A stretch of 64,000 bases of DNA from a virus, in IMG/VR virus record IMGVR_UViG_3300021602_000007, positions 1 to 64,000 of that record; one strand, written 5' to 3'. The notes beneath the pieces were generated by a model. That model was not told where the DNA came from, did no database searches, and saw only the letters and a program-made list of their open reading frames with translations. The position numbers and the translations under genes were made by a program. Below are positions 58,682-64,000 of the stretch, one piece after another. Each line of letters opens with the position of its first letter. Position 1 is the first letter of the stretch.

Positions 58682-58703
58682 TAAACTCAAATCTTATTTA
58701 ATT
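58682..58703 (+). promoter_or_regulatory. TAAACT early promoter/leader element 2
   Basis: TAAACT begins 22 nt before the ATG at 58704, just after the hammerhead-like fold. Downstream bases AAACTCAAA(A)TC and AATTATGAAAC also match the element at 60810. Confidence 0.6.
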
Positions 58704-58898
58704 ATGAAACCAATTTATTCAAGTAAACAAGTGCAGCGTGATGCTGACATACGTGTGTATACACGTGAGAGTGAAAATTATATCAAACAGCAGAGATATG
58801 AAGCTGCTGTAATGATAGCTACTCAAAAGGAGAGATTCAATATTAGAACCTATCCAGAGACAGAACAAGATTATCATAACTTAGTAAATCATATATAA
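58704..58898 (+). CDS. small early protein, 64 aa
   Basis: Starts MKPIYSSKQVQRDADIRVYT, charged with Arg/Glu and helical. First gene of the unit behind the second TAAACT element; the next ATG follows one base after its stop codon. Function unknown. Confidence 0.6.
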   Translation: MKPIYSSKQVQRDADIRVYTRESENYIKQQRYEAAVMIATQKERFNIRTYPETEQDYHNLVNHI

Positions 58899-58899
58899 T

Positions 58900-59025
58900 A
58901 TGAAAGTTATAATAATACTATTGTTAATGAGCATTATGTGCTCTTGTGGTGTTCAATATTATGGAACATCAGGTTCGTGGAAACAGAATAAATGTACTAA
59001 ACCTTATAAATACAACAGACGATGA
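58900..59025 (+). CDS. putative small lipoprotein, 41 aa
   Basis: Reads MKVIIILLLMSIMCSCGV, a hydrophobic signal followed by Cys residues that could be a lipobox, then a basic tail ending YKYNRR. It starts one base after the gene upstream and overlaps the next start as ATGA. A small phage lipoprotein made early could block superinfection, but that is speculation. Confidence 0.5.
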   Translation: MKVIIILLLMSIMCSCGVQYYGTSGSWKQNKCTKPYKYNRR

Positions 59026-59123
59026 ATTTAAATTTTGACTTTGAGAGGATTACTAATGTACTAATTTTAATGTTATGTACATTAATAACATATTACATTG
59101 TAGTAAAATTTATTATTAACTAA
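59022..59123 (+). CDS. single-span membrane microprotein, 33 aa
   Basis: Reads MNLNFDFERITNVLILML and ends VVKFIIN with one hydrophobic segment. Start overlaps the preceding stop (ATGA), suggesting coupled translation. Followed by a terminator-like hairpin. Confidence 0.45.
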   Translation: MNLNFDFERITNVLILMLCTLITYYIVVKFIIN

Positions 59124-59127
59124 TTTG

Positions 59128-59168
59128 AGTTTCCGAAAGGCACATATGTGCTGAGTAGGAAGCTTTTT
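59128..59168 (+). terminator. terminator with internal loop-E-like motif
   Basis: Outer stem AGTTTCC/GGAAGCT (59128-59134 with 59158-59164), inner stem from the palindrome GCACATATGTGC (59140-59151), followed by TTTTT. Between the stems GAA faces AGUA, which is the bulged-G (loop E) pattern. The combination of stem and U run supports a terminator. Confidence 0.6.
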
Positions 59169-59169
59169 A

Positions 59170-59191
59170 TAAACTATTATATAGCATTGTT
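59170..59191 (+). promoter_or_regulatory. TAAACT early promoter/leader element 3
   Basis: TAAACT begins 22 nt before the ATG at 59192 and directly follows the terminator hairpin at 59128-59168. Confidence 0.6.
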
Positions 59192-59443
59192 ATGAAAAAC
59201 ATTAGTTGGAGTGAGAATATGAATGGTTATACAGAGGGAAGCACACTTGTCCTCACTACTAAACCAAAGGAAGAAGTTGTAACATTAGATGTTGCAATAG
59301 AAGTGCAAAAGGCTATTGATAGTCTCACTGATATCATATATAATATTAATGATGTGTATAATTATAAGGCACATAAAGAACTATATGATGTGCAAGTTTC
59401 ATTAGTGCTGGCTAAAAGAGCATTGATGAGAATAATAAAATAG
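59192..59443 (+). CDS. small early protein, 83 aa
   Basis: Starts MKNISWSENMNGYTEGSTLV; the second half is an amphipathic helix (LDVAIEVQKAIDSLTDIIYN). First gene after the third TAAACT element. No domain recognised. Confidence 0.55.
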   Translation: MKNISWSENMNGYTEGSTLVLTTKPKEEVVTLDVAIEVQKAIDSLTDIIYNINDVYNYKAHKELYDVQVSLVLAKRALMRIIK

Positions 59444-59472
59444 TTATATTTGTATTTTAAATATATACGTAT

Positions 59473-59682
59473 ATGAGAAACATTTGGGATAAAATAATGG
59501 GATACCATTACATTGTGAATCTTCATACACATAAGGTTCATAAGTTAGATGATTTGCATCATTTATGTGGTGTAGATAAGATTACATCAGAGCATAGATG
59601 GAAGATATCAAAACATCAATTGCTAAGATATAGTCATGCATTAATTAAGTGTCACCTTTGCTTTAAACATGAGCGAGACTAA
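59473..59682 (+). CDS. small His/Cys-containing protein, 69 aa
   Basis: Rich in His (HTHKVHKL, DLHHLC) with CHLCFKH near the C-terminus, which may hold a metal. Overlaps the next small gene by 14 bp. Function unknown. Confidence 0.5.
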   Translation: MRNIWDKIMGYHYIVNLHTHKVHKLDDLHHLCGVDKITSEHRWKISKHQLLRYSHALIKCHLCFKHERD

Positions 59683-59767
59683 AGGAGGAATGTGTGCAGG
59701 ATGTAACACATGGTATTATTTCTTATTATGTCCCAAGTGTGGAAGCGTAGTAATAATTAAAAATTAA
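59669..59767 (+). CDS. zinc-ribbon microprotein, 32 aa
   Basis: Reads MSETKGGMCAGCNTWYYFLL and then CPKCGSVVIIKN, with two CxxC pairs 9 residues apart as in a zinc ribbon. The start lies within the preceding gene; an alternative ATG (59690) sits right after GGAGGA. Confidence 0.5.
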   Translation: MSETKGGMCAGCNTWYYFLLCPKCGSVVIIKN

Positions 59768-59772
59768 AAATT

Positions 59773-60330
59773 ATGTATTACAAATTCAATGAAGAACTGC
59801 TAACATTTACAGAAGTGAAGATGGTAAAGAAAGCATTTGCTATTGTAGGAATTATAGCAACTGCCATTACAATAATCAGCTGGTCAGCTGTTAAGATTGA
59901 TAAAAAGCTCACAGAGAGGCAAGTATTGATCATAATGGCTCAACAGAATCAGTTTACTGAAGGTAAATTGGTGGATCATATTAAGGAAATGAATTTTCAG
60001 TTTCCTTATATAGTATATGCACAAGCATTGTTAGAAACAAATAACTTTCATTCAAGGATATTTGTAGAGAATAATAATCTATTTGGTATGAAAGAGGCTA
60101 CACAACGTGTCACTCTTTCTAAAGGATCACAGAACAATCATGCTTATTATAAGAACTGGTCAGATTCTGTATATGATTACGGATTCTATTGTGCAACATA
60201 TTTATCTAAACTTAAGACAGAAGATGATTATTATAATTATCTTTCACAATCTTATGCTGAAGATGGAGAATATGTTATTAAGCTAAAGAATATTATAGAC
60301 AGAGAGAATTTAAAATCAAAATTTAACTAA
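59773..60330 (+). CDS. membrane-anchored GH73-type lysin, 185 aa
   Basis: Residues about 17-38 form a hydrophobic segment (KAFAIVGIIATAITIISWSA) that may be a signal anchor. The rest follows the glucosaminidase (GH73, FlgJ-like) pattern: YAQALLETNNFHSR with the catalytic Glu near residue 88, then NNLFGMK and YDYGFYCATYLS. These enzymes cut the sugar backbone of peptidoglycan. Of the two possible starts, the second Met (59821) would give a cleaner signal anchor. An anchored lysin on the early strand suggests tight timing or inactive storage. It sits between zinc-ribbon genes. Confidence 0.7.
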   Translation: MYYKFNEELLTFTEVKMVKKAFAIVGIIATAITIISWSAVKIDKKLTERQVLIIMAQQNQFTEGKLVDHIKEMNFQFPYIVYAQALLETNNFHSRIFVENNNLFGMKEATQRVTLSKGSQNNHAYYKNWSDSVYDYGFYCATYLSKLKTEDDYYNYLSQSYAEDGEYVIKLKNIIDRENLKSKFN

Positions 60331-60527
60331 TGATATTTACATGTAGAAGTTGTGGTGAAAATCACAATCTTGATGTTACAGAGAGTCAATTGTTCCAACA
60401 TAAACAGGGACAATTGGCTCAAGTTGCATTTAGTAATCTCACAGCAGATGAACGAGAAATAATTATCTCTCGTATATGTGGAAAATGTTATGATGAACTA
60501 TTTAAACTAGAAGAAGATGAGGATTAA
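60330..60527 (+). CDS. zinc-ribbon protein, 65 aa
   Basis: CRSCGENH near the N-terminus and CGKCYDEL near residue 50 form a four-Cys zinc site around a helical middle. Its start overlaps the lysin stop by one base. Phages of Bacteroidota often carry proteins of this size and pattern; the role is not known. Confidence 0.6.
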   Translation: MIFTCRSCGENHNLDVTESQLFQHKQGQLAQVAFSNLTADEREIIISRICGKCYDELFKLEEDED

Positions 60528-60741
60528 TAATATTAAATCACTAATCGAGAGATTCCTTAATGATTATTGTATTGAAGTTAGGGATGATGAAACTGACGAC
60601 TATGTAGAACTTATGATGGATAATCACAAATGTGTAGATTATAATGGTCATTTATATTATTTACCAGAAGATTTATCATTAGATGAATCAGATCAATTGT
60701 TAGAAGAAATGATTATAAATACTTTGCTATATGGGTCATAA
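60517..60741 (+). CDS. small acidic protein, 74 aa
   Basis: Starts MRINNIKSLIERFLNDYC and is strongly acidic (VRDDETDDYVEL). It overlaps the previous gene by 11 bp and is the last gene before the terminator at 60781. Function unknown; an acidic DNA-mimic is one possibility. Confidence 0.5.
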   Translation: MRINNIKSLIERFLNDYCIEVRDDETDDYVELMMDNHKCVDYNGHLYYLPEDLSLDESDQLLEEMIINTLLYGS

Positions 60742-60780
60742 TTGAAATTATTGTAAGCTATTTATTAGCACATGAAGACA

Positions 60781-60807
60781 AGCCACCCAAATAAGGGTGG
60801 CTTTTTT
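60781..60807 (+). terminator. intrinsic terminator
   Basis: Perfect 8-bp stem AGCCACCC/GGGTGGCT with a 6-nt loop AAATAA, followed by TTTTTT. Confidence 0.92.
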
Positions 60808-60809
60808 GT

Positions 60810-60831
60810 TAAACTCAAAATCAAATAAATT
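60810..60831 (+). promoter_or_regulatory. TAAACT early promoter/leader element 4
   Basis: TAAACT begins 22 nt before the ATG at 60832 and just three bases after the U run of the terminator at 60781-60807. The leader also shares AAACTCAAAATC and AATTATGAAAC with element 2. Confidence 0.65.
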
Positions 60832-61011
60832 ATGAAACAAGTATTAAATTTTGCATTGTGGTTATTTTTTGTAGTGTGGAATCTACCATTTCTACTTATT
60901 TTATTAATGATGTCAATGGTTCATTGGGATCATAAGTATTTTAATATCATAAGCAATAAGTTTTGTGATATTCATCATGCCATTAATGGTGTTAATAGCC
61001 ATTTAGACTGA
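60832..61011 (+). CDS. membrane microprotein, 59 aa
   Basis: Reads MKQVLNFALWLFFVVWNLPF, with a hydrophobic N-terminal half and a His/Asp-rich C-terminal half ending NGVNSHLD. One or two membrane spans are likely. First gene after element 4. Function unknown. Confidence 0.55.
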   Translation: MKQVLNFALWLFFVVWNLPFLLILLMMSMVHWDHKYFNIISNKFCDIHHAINGVNSHLD

Positions 61012-61015
61012 TGTT

Positions 61016-61483
61016 ATGTATTATCCAGGTGAATTAGTAGTTAAAAACTACAAACCTCTTCATCTTGAGAAGGGAATGATGTTTATTAGAATGCATCGTG
61101 CTGGTACAGAGAATGAATATCTAGAAGTATATCAACTAGATCGTTCATTTATGAATATGGATGACGAAGAAGATTATATTAATAACAATGGTTATCCAAT
61201 AGAATTATATATTCTTGATACAGATGAATCCATTCTCGCCACTCCTGAACAAATAGGGTGGTGGGATGAAGGAGAAGATTCTGATGAGCTCAGAGATATA
61301 ACAATCAAAGACATTAACTATATAATCCAAGAGTGTGATGGTATATTAGAAATAGATGTTGATGATGATGAGTATGAATATGGAATAATTGATTCTACTA
61401 TTGCAGAAGATAAAGTGATATTAAGACTATTTTCTGATAATGATGATGATGATGAAGAATTTATAGAATCATGGGACGATTGA
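61016..61483 (+). CDS. acidic early protein, 155 aa
   Basis: Extremely acidic, ending DNDDDDEEFIESWDD. The first half (MYYPGELVVKNYKPLHLEKG) looks beta-rich. Such charge is seen in DNA-mimic anti-defence proteins, but that is only a thought. It overlaps the next gene by 13 bp. Confidence 0.55.
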   Translation: MYYPGELVVKNYKPLHLEKGMMFIRMHRAGTENEYLEVYQLDRSFMNMDDEEDYINNNGYPIELYILDTDESILATPEQIGWWDEGEDSDELRDITIKDINYIIQECDGILEIDVDDDEYEYGIIDSTIAEDKVILRLFSDNDDDDEEFIESWDD

Positions 61484-62016
61484 AGCCCACATATACAGAT
61501 GCTACAAATAAGCATGCTGTAAGGGAATTTCTATTACAGAGATTTCAATTTCAACAAGTTGTTGGACTAGCTGGACCAGATATCAATGAGTATATATCAT
61601 TCTTGAAAGATAGAGGATGTAAAAGCTTTGAGATATATGAGAGAGATATGCCAACACTTGTTAAACAATTAAGCACACTTAAAGAAAGTGCTGTTCATCT
61701 GAAGTATGATGATATACTTACAGCTGATGCTAATAAAGAGAATACATTATATGATCTTGATTTTTGCGTTACTGTTAGATATATGAAAGAATATATCAGC
61801 AAATTCAAAAACAATTTCATAATGACATTCTCTACTAGAATAGGAGTTCAGGAAACAATTGATGAGTTCTTTAAAGCAAGGGACGAACAAGTTATTGAAT
61901 ATCAAGAATATGATTCTCCTATTAAACATATAATATTTAAAACTCAACAAGAAACAAGTTATTTATTCACCAGGTATCGTGATACATCAGGAATGTGTTG
62001 CTTTGCTAAAATCTAA
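61471..62016 (+). CDS. methyltransferase-like protein, 181 aa
   Basis: Residues 30-60 (VVGLAGPDINEYISFLKDRG, then FEIYERD) have the layout of a Rossmann-type methyltransferase motif I with the acidic end of strand 2, and DLDFCVTVRYM near residue 95 resembles motif IV. The fold is plausible, but key catalytic residues are not certain. It is found between small regulators and DNA polymerase. The substrate is unknown. Confidence 0.5.
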   Translation: MGRLKPTYTDATNKHAVREFLLQRFQFQQVVGLAGPDINEYISFLKDRGCKSFEIYERDMPTLVKQLSTLKESAVHLKYDDILTADANKENTLYDLDFCVTVRYMKEYISKFKNNFIMTFSTRIGVQETIDEFFKARDEQVIEYQEYDSPIKHIIFKTQQETSYLFTRYRDTSGMCCFAKI

Positions 62017-62022
62017 AAAATT

Positions 62023-62337
62023 ATGAGAACTCTAAAATTTTACACAGAAAAAGAAAATGAAATTTTAAAAAATGAATTGCAATTGGGTAAAAGAACTAGT
62101 CATATTGCAAAAATCTATTCAATTAAATGGGATAGAGACTTTGACTCTTTACAAGTTAAAGTGGGTCTTATGCGTAGAAAATTAGGTATTCCTAATCCAC
62201 TAAGTAAAAAAATGCAGAAACAAGCAATAATTACTCCTGTTCAAGAAGCTAAACTTACACTTCCTGAAGGAATGACATTTGAAGGTGTTGCTAAGAAGGT
62301 GGAATTACATTCAAATCACTTTAGAGTTTACTTTTAA
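62023..62337 (+). CDS. HTH or SANT-like small protein, 104 aa
   Basis: FYTEKENEILKNELQLGKRT followed by SHIAKIYSIKWDRDFDSLQ looks like a Myb/SANT-type tri-helical fold, and the rest is basic. A DNA-binding or regulatory role is possible. It begins six bases after the stop of the methyltransferase-like gene. Confidence 0.5.
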   Translation: MRTLKFYTEKENEILKNELQLGKRTSHIAKIYSIKWDRDFDSLQVKVGLMRRKLGIPNPLSKKMQKQAIITPVQEAKLTLPEGMTFEGVAKKVELHSNHFRVYF

Positions 62338-62339
62338 TT

Positions 62340-62540
62340 ATGGTACTAGAATATAAATCATCGTGGTGTCACGCAACTCCCTCAATATATTCACCTAATA
62401 GTGATGAGGATGTAGATAGGCTAATAGGCAAAGTATTTGCTAAGAAAGTGGACAGACTTGTTTTAAAGAATGGTAAATATTACTATTCTCCTTCAGAAGA
62501 ATATCATCAACATGTTGCAAAACTGAGGAAAATAAAGTAA
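62340..62540 (+). CDS. small early protein, 66 aa
   Basis: Starts MVLEYKSSWCHATPSIYS, beta-strand and helix mix with a basic C-terminus. It begins two bases after the previous stop codon and is followed by a terminator. Function unknown. Confidence 0.5.
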   Translation: MVLEYKSSWCHATPSIYSPNSDEDVDRLIGKVFAKKVDRLVLKNGKYYYSPSEEYHQHVAKLRKIK

Positions 62541-62579
62541 CTTTGGGAAAAGAATTAATTATGTATCCAGTTTTCCCTG

Positions 62580-62624
62580 TCCCCAGTCCCTGCTCTTGCT
62601 ATTATAGTGAGAGTGGGGATTTTT
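62580..62624 (+). terminator. intrinsic terminator
   Basis: TCCCCA/TGGGGA (62580-62585 with 62614-62619) and CTCT/AGAG (62593-62596 with 62610-62613), with a 7-nt one-sided internal loop, followed by TTTTTATTT. Confidence 0.75.
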
Positions 62625-62692
62625 ATTTAAAATATATGCAATAGCATATGATTTATCACAAATTGACAATTTAATATGTAATAACGTATAAC

Positions 62693-62854
62693 ATGCCAGA
62701 TATAACTAAATGTAGGGGTGAAGAATGCCCATTGAAAACAAAGTGTTACAGATATACATCAATAGCTGATGAATATTGGCAATCATATTTTATGGAAGTT
62801 CCTTATGATAAGGAAGCAAATGAATGTGACCATTATTGGGATAATATTAACTAA
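62693..62854 (+). CDS. Cys-rich small protein, 53 aa
   Basis: Reads MPDITKCRGEECPLKTKCYR and ends DHYWDNIN. Three Cys within 12 residues near the start and one near the end make a probable metal site. It lies five bases upstream of the DNA polymerase and is likely co-expressed. No TAAACT element precedes it. Confidence 0.6.
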   Translation: MPDITKCRGEECPLKTKCYRYTSIADEYWQSYFMEVPYDKEANECDHYWDNIN

Positions 62855-62859
62855 CTGAT

Positions 62860-64000
62860 ATGAAAGTAGTTATTTATGATATAGAAACCATGCAAGAATT
62901 GTTTCTTGTTGGTGTATATGATCCAAACACAGATTTGTATTTTGAGTTTGAGGTGAGTAAATGGAGAAATGATCTTGATTCATTTATTAGATTCACTGAA
63001 GCTTGGAAAGATGATTATTGGGTGGGATATAATAATCTCAGATTTGATAGTCAAGTGTTAGAATGGATCTTTAAGACTCATGAACATTGGCAAGAGCACA
63101 CAGGAATGGAAATATGTGCTATGATAGCTCAGAAAGCTGCTGATGTAATTCATGATGCTAACTATGATGTATTTCCTGAATATGGAGAACATCAGCTTGC
63201 ATTAAAACAGCTAGACTTATTTAAAATACATCACTATGATAATAAAAATCGTATGGTGAGTTTAAAAAGACTAGAATTTGAAATGGATCTTGAGAATATT
63301 GAGGAAATGCCTATTCATCATACAAAGGTGAATATGACAGAGGAAGATGTTATTCTGACTAAAGATTATTGTAGGAATGATGTTATGTCCACTTATGAAT
63401 TCTATAAGATAACTATAGGTGAAACAAATCATCCATTGTATAAGGGTGATAATAGAATTGAATTGAGACAAGATATAGAAGAAGAGTTTGGTATTAGATG
63501 TCTCAACTTCTCTGATAGTAAGATTGGTGATGAAATGATTAAGAAGTTCTATTGCCAGGAGAAGAGAATAACATATAAAGAATTGCCTAAGAGAGGTACA
63601 TTTAAGAATGAAGTGCTTGTAAAGAAGTGTATTGCATCATATGTAGAATTTAAAACTGCTCAATTACAGGATTTCCTGAAAGCAATGAGAAGAAGAAGAA
63701 TGAAGCTTAAGGATGAATTTGTAGAGAGCATACATCTATTTGATAATGTATATACATTTGCTAGAGGAGGTCTTCATACTGTTAATGGTCCTAAGGTGTT
63801 TGAAGCTACAGATGATGTAGAAATTATAGATTGGGATGTCTCCAGCTACTATCCAGCTATTATTATCAATAACAAGCGTTTTCCAGGTCATTTAGGCATT
63901 GAATTCCTTAGGGGATACCAACAGATGTTTGAGAAGAGATTAGAGCTTAAACCGCTTGCTAAGACAGATAAACGTATAGCAGGAATTGTAGGAGCATTAA
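62860..64000 (+). CDS. family B DNA polymerase, N-terminal part (3' end outside window)
   Basis: The first ATG gives MKVVIYDIETM, with Exo I (DIE). Exo II is YNNLRFD near residue 53 and Exo III YCRNDVMST near 171. Polymerase motif A (DWDVSSYYPAIIINN) is near residue 325. These show a proofreading exonuclease and a B-family palm, as expected for the replicative polymerase of many crAss-like phages. Motifs B and C lie beyond the window edge. It starts five bases after the 53-residue gene. Confidence 0.92.
   Translation, partial: MKVVIYDIETMQELFLVGVYDPNTDLYFEFEVSKWRNDLDSFIRFTEAWKDDYWVGYNNLRFDSQVLEWIFKTHEHWQEHTGMEICAMIAQKAADVIHDANYDVFPEYGEHQLALKQLDLFKIHHYDNKNRMVSLKRLEFEMDLENIEEMPIHHTKVNMTEEDVILTKDYCRNDVMSTYEFYKITIGETNHPLYKGDNRIELRQDIEEEFGIRCLNFSDSKIGDEMIKKFYCQEKRITYKELPKRGTFKNEVLVKKCIASYVEFKTAQLQDFLKAMRRRRMKLKDEFVESIHLFDNVYTFARGGLHTVNGPKVFEATDDVEIIDWDVSSYYPAIIINNKRFPGHLGIEFLRGYQQMFEKRLELKPLAKTDKRIAGIVGAL

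Larger units (their letters stand above)
58236..58703 (+). other. structured non-coding region after first early gene (468 bp)
   Basis: No open frame worth calling. It holds, in order: UUCG hairpin (58243-58274), three-way junction (58281-58364), multi-segment hairpin (58371-58434), two small hairpins (58454-58479 and 58500-58519), an AT-rich stretch, a hammerhead-like fold (58612-58663), and a TAAACT element (58682). Read as one RNA it would be the 3' untranslated part of the first early message or a separate non-coding RNA. Confidence 0.7.

Noticed and set aside
57485-58703. tRNA-like folds in the non-coding regions
   Set aside because: No T-loop consensus or CCA-compatible acceptor stem could be found; the three-way junction does not match tRNA geometry.
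62559-62645. 28-residue frame starting MYPVFPVPSPCS after an AATT leader
   Set aside because: It runs across the terminator hairpin at 62580-62624, and a spacing to TAACT of 23 does not match the TAAACT rule. A leader peptide is not excluded.
62665-62694. TTGACA and TATAAC 18 bp apart before the 53-residue gene
   Set aside because: The ATG directly follows the supposed -10, so the start of transcription would lie inside the gene; E. coli-type promoters are not expected in Bacteroidota.

Overview
The window is part of the genome of a crAss-like phage (order Crassvirales), a short-tailed dsDNA phage of Bacteroidota. The evidence is gene content and order: small-terminase candidate, large terminase, portal, acidic scaffold-like protein, HK97-type crAss major capsid protein, ring-type tail proteins, muzzle-type tail protein, fibres, then very large injected (cargo) proteins, one with the DFDID active-site loop of the crAss virion RNA polymerase. 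The DNA is AT-rich. Starts usually lie behind AT-rich leaders ending in AATT rather than a Shine-Dalgarno box, and three minus-strand promoters match the Bacteroidota form TTG-N19/20-TAnnTTTG. TAG and TGA both end genes in the expected places, so I see no stop-codon reassignment. I saw no tRNA, rRNA, insertion sequence or CRISPR array.

Layout. Positions 1-57484 are entirely minus strand and hold the virion (late) module. Reading with transcription from 57484: a winged-helix protein, an HU/IHF-like protein, a zinc-ribbon protein and several small genes joined by ATGA overlaps; packaging genes (55.5-50.6 kb); scaffold-like protein, MCP, capsid/ring-like proteins (50.5-43.9 kb); a run of small Cys-rich and Thr-tailed fibre-type proteins, including one with a phage tail-collar tip (43.9-40.9 kb); a terminator; a metallophosphoesterase with its own promoter (40.7 kb); ring-like proteins, muzzle, a two-domain Fib_succ_major adhesin (39.4-29.6 kb); two Gly-rich proteins, one with a zincin motif; then 885, 4711 and 2233-residue proteins (24.4-0.9 kb). 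A collagen-like fibre gene runs off the left end.

Positions 57825-64000 are all plus strand and look early: many very small genes, a GH73-type lysin with a membrane anchor, a methyltransferase-like protein, and the first part of a family B DNA polymerase running off the right end. The 340-bp divergent region between the two halves is the transcriptional switch.

Most interesting content. (i) The 468-bp non-coding stretch 58236-58703 is packed with RNA structure: a UUCG hairpin, a three-way junction closed by a 20-bp stem, a multi-segment hairpin, and at its end a candidate type III hammerhead ribozyme with the whole conserved core. (ii) Four early transcription units each carry TAAACT exactly 22 nt before their ATG, and each follows the divergent region, the ribozyme or a terminator-like hairpin. 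This is a candidate early promoter, perhaps the signal read by the injected virion RNA polymerase. (iii) The surface proteins are built from shared parts: two kinds of common N-terminal module, Thr/Ser tracts normally preceded by a cysteine, and a repeated C-terminal PC-x3-G-x-I-x-C motif.

The working model: the virion polymerase enters with the DNA, reads plus-strand early genes from TAAACT promoters, and host polymerase later reads the minus-strand structural genes from Bacteroidota-type promoters. The model is inference; the motifs are seen in the sequence.
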